A stretch of DNA of 54,161 nucleotides from Prevotella sp. UBA1378 (GCA_002305505.1 DBRC01000082.1:51620-105780), one strand, 5' to 3'; shown: positions 18,075 through 27,100, counted from the first letter of the stretch. Program-made: numbers and translations. The notes: generated from the letters alone by a model not told the origin.

Positions 18075-20237
18075 ATGAGAACAACTATGATAAAGAGTAA
18101 AATGTGGATTTGCGTGCTGATGCTGCTCTTCGCGGCAGCATCGGCCAAGGCGCAGGGTACGGTGCAGGACACCGAGGACGACACAACCCATGTTTACCGC
18201 ATCCATGTGCTGGGGCGGGCCTATGCCGACAAGGTGGCTCTGCGGTGGGCTCCTGATGAGTATGTGACGTGGAAAATCCTCAACCAATACGGTTACGTGG
18301 TGGCCCGCGAACGGTTGGGGAACGACGACTATGACGTAGACACGCTGGCCGTGGTGAAGCCTCTGAGCCTTGAGGCTCTGAAGCAGCATTTCGCCCCCAC
18401 CGACTCGCTGGCGGCCATCGCCGCGCAGATGCTTTACGGCAAGGCCGTTACGCTCGACAATACCGAGACGCCCCCGGGAACGCCCGGCTCGATTATGGAA
18501 GTGTATGAAGAACAGCAGACCTACTACAGCTTCGGCATGCTGGCAGCCGAGATGCGGCTCGATATTGCAGAGGCGATGGGGTTGGCTTATGTCGACAAGA
18601 CCGTAAAGCCCGGCGAAACCTACAATTACTTCGTAAGCTCGAACGTGCCCGACAGCCTGATGATGGTGATGGCGAATGCTATCTTGGGCGTGAAGCCGGC
18701 TCCCTTTAAGCCCGACTCGCTGAGTGTAGAGCTGACCGACTCCATCGATGATGCAGGGAATATCTCGCTGATATGGCCTCACACCAGCTATTCTACCTAC
18801 GACATCGAGCGGAGCGATAACGGCGGCAGCTGGCAGAAGCTGAACAAGCAGCCCTTCTTCATGCTTACCACCGACGGAAGTAGCGACCTGCGCGAAAACC
18901 TGTATACCGACCACAACGTAGAGGCCGGGCATACATACCTTTACCGCGTGAAGGGGCGCGATGCCTTTGGCGAACAGTCGCTTCCCTGCCGCGAGCGGCG
19001 GGTATATTACCGCGGGCTGTCGAATATCGTGGCTCCCGTGATGCGTGCCTATGAGTTCCTGCCGTGCGATACAGCCGTGCTGGCGCGCGTCTACTTCCAC
19101 AAGGACGAGGAAGAATCCGATTATATCGGTTTCCTGCCTTACTATCGCCCCGGCAGCGGCGGCATGGGCCTCATTATGCCGCTGGCCAAGGAACTGACGA
19201 AGGATACCGTGCTCACCCTGAACCTCACGGGGCTGGGCAACGGCTATATCTCCGCCCTTGCCTTCGATAAGAACGGCAACTCGATAGAAGGCATGGCGCT
19301 ACCCATACAGATGAACGACGGCATACCGCCTTCGCCGCCGGCCGGCTTGCGCGCTGCCGTGTCGCCCTTGGGCGTGGTGACCATGGCATGGCAGCCTTGT
19401 CCGGAGAAAGACGTGGCCGGCTACGAGGTGTATTTCGCCAACGATACGCTGCACACGTTTGTGCAAATCAGCGGTACCGACTTCAACGACACCATTTTCA
19501 TCGACACCCTGTCGCTCAACGTCAACGAGCGTTATATCTATTACCGAGTGCATGCCGTCGACTTTTCCGGTAACCGTTCCGATGCCTCGGCCACGCTCGC
19601 CGTGCTGCGCCCCAACTTCGAACCCACCATCACCTGCCGCATTGACACGGCATGGCAAGAGGGCGAAAAGATATACATGCGCTGGAATGCCTCGATGCGC
19701 AAGGACGTAGCCATACACCGCGTGTTCCGCCGCATACAGGGCAGCCACGATTGGGAGCTCATAGGGCTTGTGCCGGTAGAAGCCGTGAAGGATGCCACGT
19801 TCGAGATAGTGGACAGCGTGCCTTATTTGCAAGGCAAGCGCTACATCTATGCCGTGGAGACGCTCAACACCATCGGGGTCAGTTCGGGGCTGAGCATGGA
19901 GTACGGTGTGCTGCACGAAGGGCCGCGCATGCTCGACGTGGTCATCCGCCTGCAAGGCAAATACGAGGAGAAGGGGCGCAAGACGGTGCTGGCCTGGGAT
20001 GCCGGTGCACGGCCTGTCGATGTGCCTTTCTGGTATGTCGTCTACCGCCGCGCTGCAGGCGAGGAACATTTCCACGCCCGCATGTCGGTACCCGAGAAGG
20101 AAGCGATGTACGAAGACTATCTGTTGGAGAGCGGCAAGGAGGCCGAATTCTATGTAGCCATACAGTTTGAGGACGGAAGGGTGAGCACCCCGTCGAACGT
20201 GGTGAAAGTAGTGCGCCCCCAAGCCCCCGTTGAATAG
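18075..20237 (+). CDS. Fibronectin type III domain protein, 720 aa
   Basis: A signal peptide (residues about 1-26, SAKAQ-GT) leads into several Ig/Fn3-type beta-sandwiches. These are shown by recurring 'TYLYRVKGRDAFGEQS', 'YIYYRVHAVDFSGNRS' and 'YIYAVETLNTIGVSS' segments, each preceded by a strand of the 'V.M.W.P' type. No lipobox or T9SS tail is visible, so it may stay periplasmic or bind to a partner at the outer membrane. The start at 18075 follows the stop of the giant gene by 5 bases; an internal ATG at 18087 is also possible. Close coupling to the giant gene suggests that the two products work together. I do not recognise any catalytic motif. Confidence 0.75.
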   Translation: MRTTMIKSKMWICVLMLLFAAASAKAQGTVQDTEDDTTHVYRIHVLGRAYADKVALRWAPDEYVTWKILNQYGYVVARERLGNDDYDVDTLAVVKPLSLEALKQHFAPTDSLAAIAAQMLYGKAVTLDNTETPPGTPGSIMEVYEEQQTYYSFGMLAAEMRLDIAEAMGLAYVDKTVKPGETYNYFVSSNVPDSLMMVMANAILGVKPAPFKPDSLSVELTDSIDDAGNISLIWPHTSYSTYDIERSDNGGSWQKLNKQPFFMLTTDGSSDLRENLYTDHNVEAGHTYLYRVKGRDAFGEQSLPCRERRVYYRGLSNIVAPVMRAYEFLPCDTAVLARVYFHKDEEESDYIGFLPYYRPGSGGMGLIMPLAKELTKDTVLTLNLTGLGNGYISALAFDKNGNSIEGMALPIQMNDGIPPSPPAGLRAAVSPLGVVTMAWQPCPEKDVAGYEVYFANDTLHTFVQISGTDFNDTIFIDTLSLNVNERYIYYRVHAVDFSGNRSDASATLAVLRPNFEPTITCRIDTAWQEGEKIYMRWNASMRKDVAIHRVFRRIQGSHDWELIGLVPVEAVKDATFEIVDSVPYLQGKRYIYAVETLNTIGVSSGLSMEYGVLHEGPRMLDVVIRLQGKYEEKGRKTVLAWDAGARPVDVPFWYVVYRRAAGEEHFHARMSVPEKEAMYEDYLLESGKEAEFYVAIQFEDGRVSTPSNVVKVVRPQAPVE

Positions 20238-20272
20238 AGCGTAAACAATAATCTTTTAAAAACAGAAGCGTT

Positions 20273-20944
20273 ATGAAGCGAACACGATACCACATCCTGA
20301 TGGCGGGCGTTGCTGTAGCTATGGCGGCTGTAGCCGGTGCATGCGGCGAACTGGCCGACACACCCGATGTCATCAAGCCGTTGGAGATGAAGTTGAGCCG
20401 TAGCAGGATTTTTATAGCCGAGGGCAGTTCTTACCAGTTGGTGCCGGTATTCACCCCCAATACCGTGACCGACCTGGGGGTGTTCTGGATGTCGAATGAT
20501 GCGGAGATAGCGCGGGTAGTGAATGGCAAGGTGACGGGTGTGGCCCAAGGGGAGACCCGTATAAAGGCCATTTCCGTTTCGGCATTAAAGGAAGACTCTT
20601 GCTTGGTGACGGTGTTGCCGAAGTTGTATACCAATCCTAACAACTACCCCTACGACATGGTGATTTATGCTGACGTGAGCGTGCATGGCCGGCCTGCCGA
20701 CGGATCGATGCTCATCGGTGCTTTCTGCGGCGACGAGCTGCGGGGCATCGGTGTGCAGCACGAGTGGAAGGGCATCCCCTATACGGTACTGCGCATTTAC
20801 AGTCCGACGGCCCGTGGCGAGACAATCACGCTGGGGTGTTATCACGTAGAAGAAGCCTTGATGGAGATGTTCGATGATGTCTTTGTCTTCGACGGTGAGT
20901 CGCACGGCTCGCTCTCCTCGCTATATGAATTGCGTATTGACTGA
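20273..20944 (+). CDS. Surface lipoprotein with Ig-like and GAF-CRG domains, 223 aa
   Basis: The lipobox AGA-C24 follows a hydrophobic signal segment, and acidic residues come soon after the cysteine, so it is probably lipidated and may be displayed at the surface. Residues about 37-115 form a Big2-type Ig domain ('FWMSNDAEIARVVNGKVTGVA'-like). Residues about 120-223 carry GAFCGDELRGIG, the same domain that occurs twice in the 974-aa T9SS protein at 3601. It is the last gene of the operon, 35 bases after the Fn3 gene. It may be the membrane anchor or cap of the surface assembly; this is inference from the shared domain and position. Confidence 0.75.
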   Translation: MKRTRYHILMAGVAVAMAAVAGACGELADTPDVIKPLEMKLSRSRIFIAEGSSYQLVPVFTPNTVTDLGVFWMSNDAEIARVVNGKVTGVAQGETRIKAISVSALKEDSCLVTVLPKLYTNPNNYPYDMVIYADVSVHGRPADGSMLIGAFCGDELRGIGVQHEWKGIPYTVLRIYSPTARGETITLGCYHVEEALMEMFDDVFVFDGESHGSLSSLYELRID

Positions 20945-21013
20945 AGCATGCGGACAGTATTATTCTTCCGTTGACAAGCTGCTGTTTGCATAAAGCGGGT
21001 AAAACATCAAAAT

Positions 21014-21202
21014 GATTTTTGGCCATTTTTCTCAGAAAAATGGCCAAAAATCTCAGAAAAATGGCCAAAAATCATTTTAGCCGCTTTCTCGTTGCCCGGC
21101 GCTTACAATACCAATGGTCGGCAACCGCCATCGTATCAAAAAGATTTATAGCTATAAATCCGAGATTTATTGCAATAAATCCGGGAAAAATAGCTATATT
21201 TC
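21014..21202. repeat. Six 18-bp near-palindromes in two groups with 21-bp register
   Basis: Units at 21014, 21035 and 21056 are 18 bp with a TGGCCA core. The first is the exact reverse complement of the next two, so it can pair with either. Units at 21143 and 21164 are perfect 18-bp palindromes of different sequence (cores TAGCTA and TTGCAA). The unit at 21185 is a near-palindrome with core TAGCTA. Within each group the units are separated by three bases (TCA, CGA or CGG), giving exactly 21 bp per step. The array lies in the 357-bp gap between convergent genes and may act as hairpins, terminators or protein sites. Confidence 0.75.
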
Positions 21203-21243
21203 TTTTTCCCCATTTATCGGCGAGCTCTCCCCTTTACTACAAT

Positions 21244-21278
21244 TAATCCCTAATCCCTAATCCGTAATCCCTAATCCG
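21244..21278. repeat. Five tandem TAATCC(C/G) heptamers
   Basis: Consecutive 7-bp units sit beyond the 3' end of the minus-strand kinase gene. The core is the reverse complement of GGATTA, the core of the heptamer array at 23090-23145. Confidence 0.8.
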
Positions 21279-21302
21279 AAAAAAAAACTGCAAGTTTTTT
21301 TT
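21279..21302. terminator. Bidirectional A/T terminator between convergent genes
   Basis: Nine A residues plus CT, then GCA, then AG plus a run of T form a symmetric hairpin. It would give a U run to transcripts from either side. It touches the stop codon of the minus-strand deoxynucleoside kinase gene at 21302. Confidence 0.6.
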
Positions 21303-21922
21303 CACTCCAACGGGAAGAGCCCGTAGAGCTTCGCGTCGATCATGTCGGTGATTTGCTTAAAGTCCTCCGGATTGCTTTCAAACTTTGTGTTGTCGCCGTC
21401 TACGATGAGCAGATGGCCTTTATAGGTGCTTATCCACTCCTCGTAGCGGTCGTTCAGCCCTTGCAGGTAGTCGATACGGATGGATTTCTCGTATTCCCTT
21501 CCCCGTTTCTGTATCTGCGCCACGATGTTAGGGATAGTGGTGCGTATATAAATCATGAGGTCGGGCAGGTTTACGAGCGACATCATCAAGTCGAACAGGT
21601 CGCTGTAGTTAGCGAAGTCGCGGTCGCTCATCTTCCCCGTGGCGTGCAGGTTAGGTGCGAAGATGCGTGCATCCTCGAAGATGGTGCGGTCTTGCACGAT
21701 AGTGTCGTTGCTCTTTGAAATCTCCACCACCTCCTTGAACCGTTTGTTCAGGAAGTACACCTGCAGATTGAACGACCACCGCTCCATGTCGGCGTAGAAG
21801 TCGCTGAGGTAGGGGTTGTTGTCAACTGGCTCGAAACGCGGTGTCCAGCCGTATCGTTTGGCGAGCATCTTGGTCAGTGTGGTCTTGCCACTGCCTATGT
21901 TTCCTGCTATTGCTATATGCAT
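21302..21922 (-). CDS. Deoxynucleoside kinase, first copy, 206 aa
   Basis: A cytoplasmic salvage enzyme that phosphorylates deoxynucleosides at the 5' position using ATP. The P-loop GNIGSGKT is at residues 7-14, the glutamate of the EPVDNNPY segment is at 31, the conserved D78-R79 pair starts the DRTIFED motif, and an arginine-rich lid (KRGREYEK) lies near 150. Length and order match the small dNK family (deoxyadenosine/deoxyguanosine kinase). Base preference cannot be read from sequence alone. A close paralogue lies 540 bases upstream in the same orientation. Bacteria such as Lactobacillus use tandem paralogues of this family as a heterodimer, which could apply here. The ATG is preceded by an octamer repeat array instead of a clear ribosome site. 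Confidence 0.9.
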   Translation of the reverse strand: MHIAIAGNIGSGKTTLTKMLAKRYGWTPRFEPVDNNPYLSDFYADMERWSFNLQVYFLNKRFKEVVEISKSNDTIVQDRTIFEDARIFAPNLHATGKMSDRDFANYSDLFDLMMSLVNLPDLMIYIRTTIPNIVAQIQKRGREYEKSIRIDYLQGLNDRYEEWISTYKGHLLIVDGDNTKFESNPEDFKQITDMIDAKLYGLFPLE

Positions 21923-21932
21923 GTTTTTGACA

Positions 21933-21996
21933 AATTAACGAATTAACGAATTAACGAATTAACAAATTAACGAATTAACAAATTAACGAATTAACG
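21933..21996. repeat. Eight tandem AATTAAC(G/A) octamers
   Basis: Eight consecutive 8-bp units fill the spacer between the four-helix-bundle gene and the downstream kinase. The last units include the stop codon of the former (21991-21993). The array ends about 10 bases before the kinase ATG and so forms most of its ribosome-binding region. Confidence 0.85.
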
Positions 21997-22374
21997 AATT
22001 TGCTTGTTGAGGTTTTCTTTCTTCTTTTTTAGTATTTTCACGAGTATTCCATTTATCTGTTTATTATCATTATATATTGATTTGAATTCTTGGTCGTTTA
22101 GGTAGTTGGCATCGTGTAATAATTCCAGCCAGTATTTTGTTTCGTCTCCTTCTTTCAGTGAGATATGTAATTTGCAAATGAAGTCGGGAGTACTTTGTGC
22201 AGCTATACTTTCACTTATGTTTGCCCCGATGCTTGTGCCGCTTCTTATTAGTTGTTTAGTCAATATATGCACAATAGTATCTCCACGGTGCTTATCCAGT
22301 AGATATTTGCTCAACTGGATTATACGTAATGCGAAGACTTTACTCTTGCTGTATATGATATTATTATCTTCCAT
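21991..22374 (-). CDS. Four-helix bundle protein of the S23 / IVP family, 127 aa
   Basis: The sequence carries the family signature: a helix with QLIRSGTSIGANISES near residues 42-57, then a third helix with FICKLHISLKEGDETKYWLEL. Length is normal for this family. It was first found in intervening sequences of 23S rRNA genes and is common as free-standing genes in Bacteroidetes; its molecular role is unclear. Here it is wedged between two paralogous kinase genes and bounded on both sides by octamer arrays with a shared TTAA core, which suggests that it was inserted. The ATG at 22374 begins MEDNNIIYSK. Confidence 0.85.
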   Translation of the reverse strand: MEDNNIIYSKSKVFALRIIQLSKYLLDKHRGDTIVHILTKQLIRSGTSIGANISESIAAQSTPDFICKLHISLKEGDETKYWLELLHDANYLNDQEFKSIYNDNKQINGILVKILKKKKENLNKQIR

Positions 22375-22404
22375 ACTACTATGTATGATTATTTATATTT
22401 CTTC

Positions 22405-22468
22405 CCTTAACCCCTTAACCCGTTAATCTGTTAACCCGTTAACCCGTTAATCCGTTAACCCGTTAATC
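22405..22468. repeat. Eight tandem (C/T)(C/G)TTAA(C/T)C octamers
   Basis: Eight consecutive 8-bp units start about 30 bases beyond the ATG of the four-helix-bundle gene and run into the stop codon of the upstream kinase (22463-22465). Units alternate between CGTTAACC and CGTTAATC. Confidence 0.85.
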
Positions 22469-23086
22469 CGTTGTAAACAGTCCGAATAATTGGGCATCGA
22501 TTTTATCGGTGATTCCAGCAAATTCCTTGCCGTTGTGCAGGAAGTCGATGTTGTCGACGTCGACAATCAGCAGGCGGCCCTTGTACTTGTTGAAGATGAA
22601 GTCATCGTAGCGTCGGTTCAGGTTTTCCAAGTATTCCAGCTGCATGGCCTGCTCGTAGTCGCGCCCGCGCTTCTGTATGTTCGCCACCAAGTGGGGGACG
22701 GAGGCACGCAGGTAAATCATGAGGTCGGGCACCTTGGCAATCATCATCATCGATTCGAACAGCTCCATGTACGTCTGGTAGTCGCGGTCGGATAAGTTTC
22801 CCATCGCCTTGTTGGTGGCGGTGAACACGTATACGCCCTCGAAGATGGAGCGGTCTTGGATGATGGTCTTGCCGGATTGTGATATTTCGAGCAAGTCGCG
22901 GAAGCGTTCTTTTAGGAAATACACCTCCATGTTGAACGACCACCGCTGTATGTCCTTGTAATAGTCGTCTATATAAGGGTTGTAATCGACAGCCTCGAAC
23001 CTTGGCGTCCAGCCGTAACGCTTAGCCAGCATCATGGTGAGCGTGGTTTTCCCGCTGCCGATATTTCCTGCGATAGCGATGTGCAT
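22463..23086 (-). CDS. Deoxynucleoside kinase, second copy, 207 aa
   Basis: A paralogue of the product encoded at 21302-21922, with the same first 16 residues apart from normal variation. It has P-loop GNIGSGKT at 7-14, acidic EAVDYNPY at about 31, and DRSIFEG, where the kinase pair D-R is retained. The lid is QKRGRDYEQ. It differs from its neighbour in the substrate-facing region (MEVYFLKERFRDLLEIS) and in the stretch after DRS, so the two may prefer different bases or pair as a heterodimer. It reads in the same direction as the nitroreductase, 79 bases downstream of it, with a heptamer array in the gap. Confidence 0.9.
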   Translation of the reverse strand: MHIAIAGNIGSGKTTLTMMLAKRYGWTPRFEAVDYNPYIDDYYKDIQRWSFNMEVYFLKERFRDLLEISQSGKTIIQDRSIFEGVYVFTATNKAMGNLSDRDYQTYMELFESMMMIAKVPDLMIYLRASVPHLVANIQKRGRDYEQAMQLEYLENLNRRYDDFIFNKYKGRLLIVDVDNIDFLHNGKEFAGITDKIDAQLFGLFTTD

Positions 23087-23088
23087 TT

Positions 23089-23145
<57 letters not shown>

Positions 23146-23165
23146 TGGCCTAATGATATTTTGGA

Positions 23166-23936
23166 TTAGGGATTGCTTGTTTGGGTGCTTGTGGGCGTTT
23201 CTATAAACCCTTGGCGTGCGAGAGCCTCCATGAATCCTTCTGACAGCGCTTCGTTGTCCTTCTTCGTGTATCTGATGTCGGTGAAAATCTGCGCTAAAGT
23301 CTCCTTCCGGTTGATTTCACAGAAGCGTACGTTCTCCTCCAAGGCCTCCTTGGCAGAATAATAGCGGTCGATGTCGGCCGGTGTATAGTCGCGGTAGGTT
23401 TCTTGGTGTACGAACGATTCCGTCGGCAGGCGGTCGGTAAGGGCAGGCTGCTCGCCGGGCCACCCCAGTGTGATGGTGGCGACGGGCATTACGAGCTGTG
23501 GCAGCCGCAGCGTGTCGATAATCATCTGGGGCATGTAGACGGTGGTGCCCAGATAGCACAGCCCCAGCCCCTCTTCCTCGGCGAGGTTGCAGAATGTTTG
23601 TGTATAGAGCAGGGCGTCGATTGCCGCGTTGACGAACGAGAGCAGGTTGCCGTATCCCGGCTCAGCCTTCCGGTTGCGTGCCCACACCGATGTGCGGTTG
23701 AAATCGGCACAGATGGTGAGCACCACGGGAGCCGCCGTCACCATCGGCTGGTTGAAATGTGCAGGTGCCAGCCTTTCCTTCATCTCCTTTGAGCGCGTTA
23801 CGACGACGCTGTAGAGCTGCAGGTTGCCCATTGTCTGTGTTCGTCCGGCCTCGTTGAGGAGCCGGTTGAGCAATACGTCGCTCACCTCTTTATTATTATA
23901 TTGGCGAATCGTCCGCCGTGTTAGTATTGTTTTCAT
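23166..23936 (-). CDS. Nitroreductase family flavoprotein, 256 aa
   Basis: Probable FMN-dependent NAD(P)H oxidoreductase of the NfsA/FRP-like group. The N-terminal RRTIRQYNNKEVS motif is the usual FMN-phosphate contact. The central GLGLCYLGTTVY and the following PVATITLGWPGEQP are the typical second FMN and dimer regions. The C-terminal extension rich in charged residues is normal for this group. Cytoplasmic, probably dimeric. Physiological substrate unknown (quinones, nitro compounds or flavin are family possibilities). It has its own well-formed promoter and leads the minus-strand cluster with the two kinases, though the repeats in each spacer make the operon structure uncertain. Confidence 0.88.
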   Translation of the reverse strand: MKTILTRRTIRQYNNKEVSDVLLNRLLNEAGRTQTMGNLQLYSVVVTRSKEMKERLAPAHFNQPMVTAAPVVLTICADFNRTSVWARNRKAEPGYGNLLSFVNAAIDALLYTQTFCNLAEEEGLGLCYLGTTVYMPQMIIDTLRLPQLVMPVATITLGWPGEQPALTDRLPTESFVHQETYRDYTPADIDRYYSAKEALEENVRFCEINRKETLAQIFTDIRYTKKDNEALSEGFMEALARQGFIETPTSTQTSNP

Positions 23937-23963
23937 AAAAACATGCGATTAAAATCAGTAACA

Positions 23964-23995
23964 CAAAGTTCGTGTTTTTTTGTTAAACCACCAAA
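23964..23995 (-). promoter_or_regulatory. Promoter of the nitroreductase gene
   Basis: Read on the minus strand: TTTG (23995-23992), a 20-base spacer, then GAACTTTG (23971-23964), followed 27 bases later by the ATG at 23936. Both boxes fit the Bacteroidetes consensus and spacing. Confidence 0.7.
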
Positions 23996-24083
23996 TCTTT
24001 TGTTCAAAATGTGCTATTTTCCCCCAAATGAGTGTTGTTTTTACATTATTTTGCCCGGCGAGCGAAAAAAAACGAAAAAAAAC

Positions 24084-24113
24084 TATGCAATATTAGTTTT
24101 TTTTGTATCTTTG
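24084..24113 (+). promoter_or_regulatory. Promoter of the polysaccharide utilization locus
   Basis: A perfect -7 element TATCTTTG is at 24106-24113. The upstream box is weak (TATG at 24084-24087, 18-base spacer). The transcript would start about 65 bases before the ATG at 24184. A poor -33 is usual for activator-dependent loci, but no regulator gene lies nearby. Confidence 0.55.
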
Positions 24114-24183
24114 CCTCCGTGACTACGATATTATCAATAAACGAAATACGATTACTAACTTTTTTCATCATTTTTTAAAATTA

Positions 24184-27100
24184 ATGCTTATGAAGATTTC
24201 AAGACTACTAATCTTTGGTGCATTGCTGTTAGCAGGCAACAGTGCCAAGGCAGAGTTGGTAGACGGCGTACGGCAAAAACCGGTGCCGCAGAAAACTGCC
24301 ATCCAGTATGGTGAGGCGATGTACATGTACAACGTCGGAGCCAAGCAGTTGTTTAAGGGGGCCAACGACTACAACACGCGTGCCAGCGTGGGTGAGAAGG
24401 GCTACAAAGTGTGGTTCACCAAGCATCTTTCCGATGGCGCTTGGGACGGAAAGTCCGTTATATGGAAAGACTCTGTAGAAACGCAGAAGGCCATCAAGAT
24501 GGTTTGGATTGCCGACGTGGCCGGTAACATGTGGGTAGACTGGAACAATCAGGCCGACACGCTGTTCACCATCCTGCCGCAAGCCGGCGACATCTACCGC
24601 TTCTCGGTAGGCGAGGGGAACGCAGTTTACAACAGTGCCTCCTATCCCAACACCTTTATCGGCGTGAACCACGGTATCGACGAGGGTTTAAACACGCGCG
24701 TATGGGCATTCCTCGAAGCCGGTAATGCAGAACACTTCATCGACTGGTATTTCGTTACCCCGGCCGATGCTGAGGCTTACTCTGCTGCAATCGAGGTGTT
24801 CGAAGTGGCTCAGGAGCTGAAGGCCGCCATCGAGGAAGCTAAAGGCAAAGGGCTCGACGTGAGCGCACAGGAGGCAGTCTATGCCGACGAGGGCAGCACG
24901 AAAGAAGCCATCGAAGCCGCTACGAAGGCGGTGAAAGAAGCCATTGCCGTGGCCGAGGAGAACGCGGTGACGGCCGATAAGCCTGTAAACAAGACCGAGG
25001 CTTTGGTGAAGAATGCCAGCTACGATGGCAACAAGAACGACGGATGGAGCGGTACTGCACCGGCATTCCAAAGCTACACCAACGCCGAGTTCTACAACAA
25101 GAACTACAACTATTATCAAGACATTACGGGTGCGCCTAAGGGCGTTTACGCCGTGAACGTACAGGCATTCTACCGTGCAGGTTCTACCGCGGCCTCCTAT
25201 ACCAATTATGTGAACAAGGCCAACCAGAACGCTGTGGTTTATGCCAAGGCCGGTGGCGACAGCCTGAACCGCGCCATCGCGAACATTTTCGAAGGTGCAA
25301 CTGCTGAAATGATTGGCGTAGGTAACGAGGTGACAGCCGAGGGCTTATACGTACCGAACAACATGCAGGCTGCTGCCGCTTACTTTGATGCCGGCCGCTA
25401 TAAGGGCAACCAGCTCTTCTTTGCCACCGAAGACGGTAACATCCGTATCGGTTTGGCTAAAGACTCGCTGCTCTCTACCGACTGGACGCTCTTCGACAAC
25501 TGGGATCTGATGTACTACGGCAATGGAGCCGACGCATACCAGCTTTGGCTGACGAATGTGAAGAGCAGTGCGCCCGACTACAGCAGTCTGCCCGCGGGCA
25601 CGCTTACCACTAACGGCACGGTAGAGGCATATTCGGCTGCGCTGGCCGGATTGGCAACTGCCTCGAACAAGGCTGAAGTGATTGCTGCCATCCAAACGAT
25701 TGAAGAGGAAAAAGCCAAGGTTGAGGCCAATATTGCCGCATGGGCTGCTTACCAGGCAGCAATCGTTAAGGGCAAGGCAACCGCAGCCGACGGGGCGCTG
25801 GTAGGCGAAGACAAGGATATCCTTGCCGACTATGTGGACCTAGATGCTGAGGATATCCTCAACAACCTTACCATGAGCACGGAAGAGATTACCAACGAGA
25901 CCCAGAAGTTGCTCACGATGATCGACAATGCCGTGAAGAACGGTATCACCGAGGGAGCCGACGTGACCGATAAGTATTTGGTGAACCCCAACTTCACGGA
26001 CGGACAGAAAGGCTGGACGGTGAAGAAGGCCAGCGGCGGTGCAGTTACCTCGGGCGGCCCGAAGGAGAACCCCTGCTTCGAGGCTTGGAATAACGCCGAC
26101 TTCGATATTTACCAAGTGGTGAACGGTGCCCCTGTGGGTGTTTACGAGATTTCCGTGCAAGGCTTCTACCGCTACGGACGCGGCAATGACGCCTATACAC
26201 GCTATATGAATGCCGAAGGCAATATCGACTGCCCGGTATCTGTATACGTGAACAACAGCACCTCTAAGCTGAAGAACGTATTCGACGAGAAGGTGGCATG
26301 CGGCGAACTTTATCTGAGCGTGGATGGCCTGCAGCCATTTGCCGACCCCGACAGCGTATACTGGTACCCGAATGACATGACGAACTCCGGTATCGCATTC
26401 GCCAACAACCTGTACGCCAGCTCTTCGTTCGGCTTGGTGGCCAAGGCTGGCGACGTGCTCCGCCTCGGCGTGAAGGGTAACACCACACAGTTGGGCGACA
26501 GCTGGGCAATATGGGATAACTTCAAGATGAAATATCAGGGCTTCAGGGCAGAGACAATTAAGCCTTACCTGCAGAGCGCAATCGCATCAGCACAGGCCCA
26601 GGCCGAAAAGATGATGGGCAAAGAGGTGCTGGAACTGCTCAATACAGCCATTGAGAGCGGCAACACCGCACTGGCCGGTGGGGAAGGCCGCGTAATGTTC
26701 GACGCACTGGTGGCCATCATGGACGCCAACGATTCTGTTGCTGCCTCTGTAACTCTCTTCCAGCAACTGGAGGAGGCATCAACGGCGCTGTACGACGACA
26801 TCCAGTCTTCCCAGGCAGCTGATGCTACGAAGACGGCAGCCGGGACGCTGTACGAAAACATTGTAAGCGGCCTCGGCGCCAAGACCCTCGAGAACAGCGA
26901 TGCCCGTGCCTTCTTGGTTCAGATAGCAGAGATGCGCACGAAGCTGAAGATTCCGGCAGGGGAGCCTTCGGATACGAACCCGATAGACATGACGGCTGTA
27001 ATCCAGACCCCGAACTTCGATAAGGACGGTGCCAACTCCATCGAGGGATGGCAGGGCACTACCGGCTATAGCTTCGGCAACAGCGACACGCAGAAGGCTG

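Noticed and set aside
21019..21246. Open frame with seven-residue repeats (RKMAKN, FIAINP) across the palindrome array
   Set aside because: The seven-residue period simply reflects the 21-bp DNA register; the start is a non-ATG codon within a repeat, and a minus-strand frame over the first palindrome group shows the same kind of repeat.
21933..22468. Octamer arrays considered as CRISPR or attachment sites
   Set aside because: Pure short tandem repeats without spacers, integrase or transposase nearby.
24103..24183. N-terminal extension of the first glycan-locus gene to position 24103
   Set aside because: It would start at TTG inside the -7 promoter element; the ATG at 24184 or 24190 gives a normal signal peptide.
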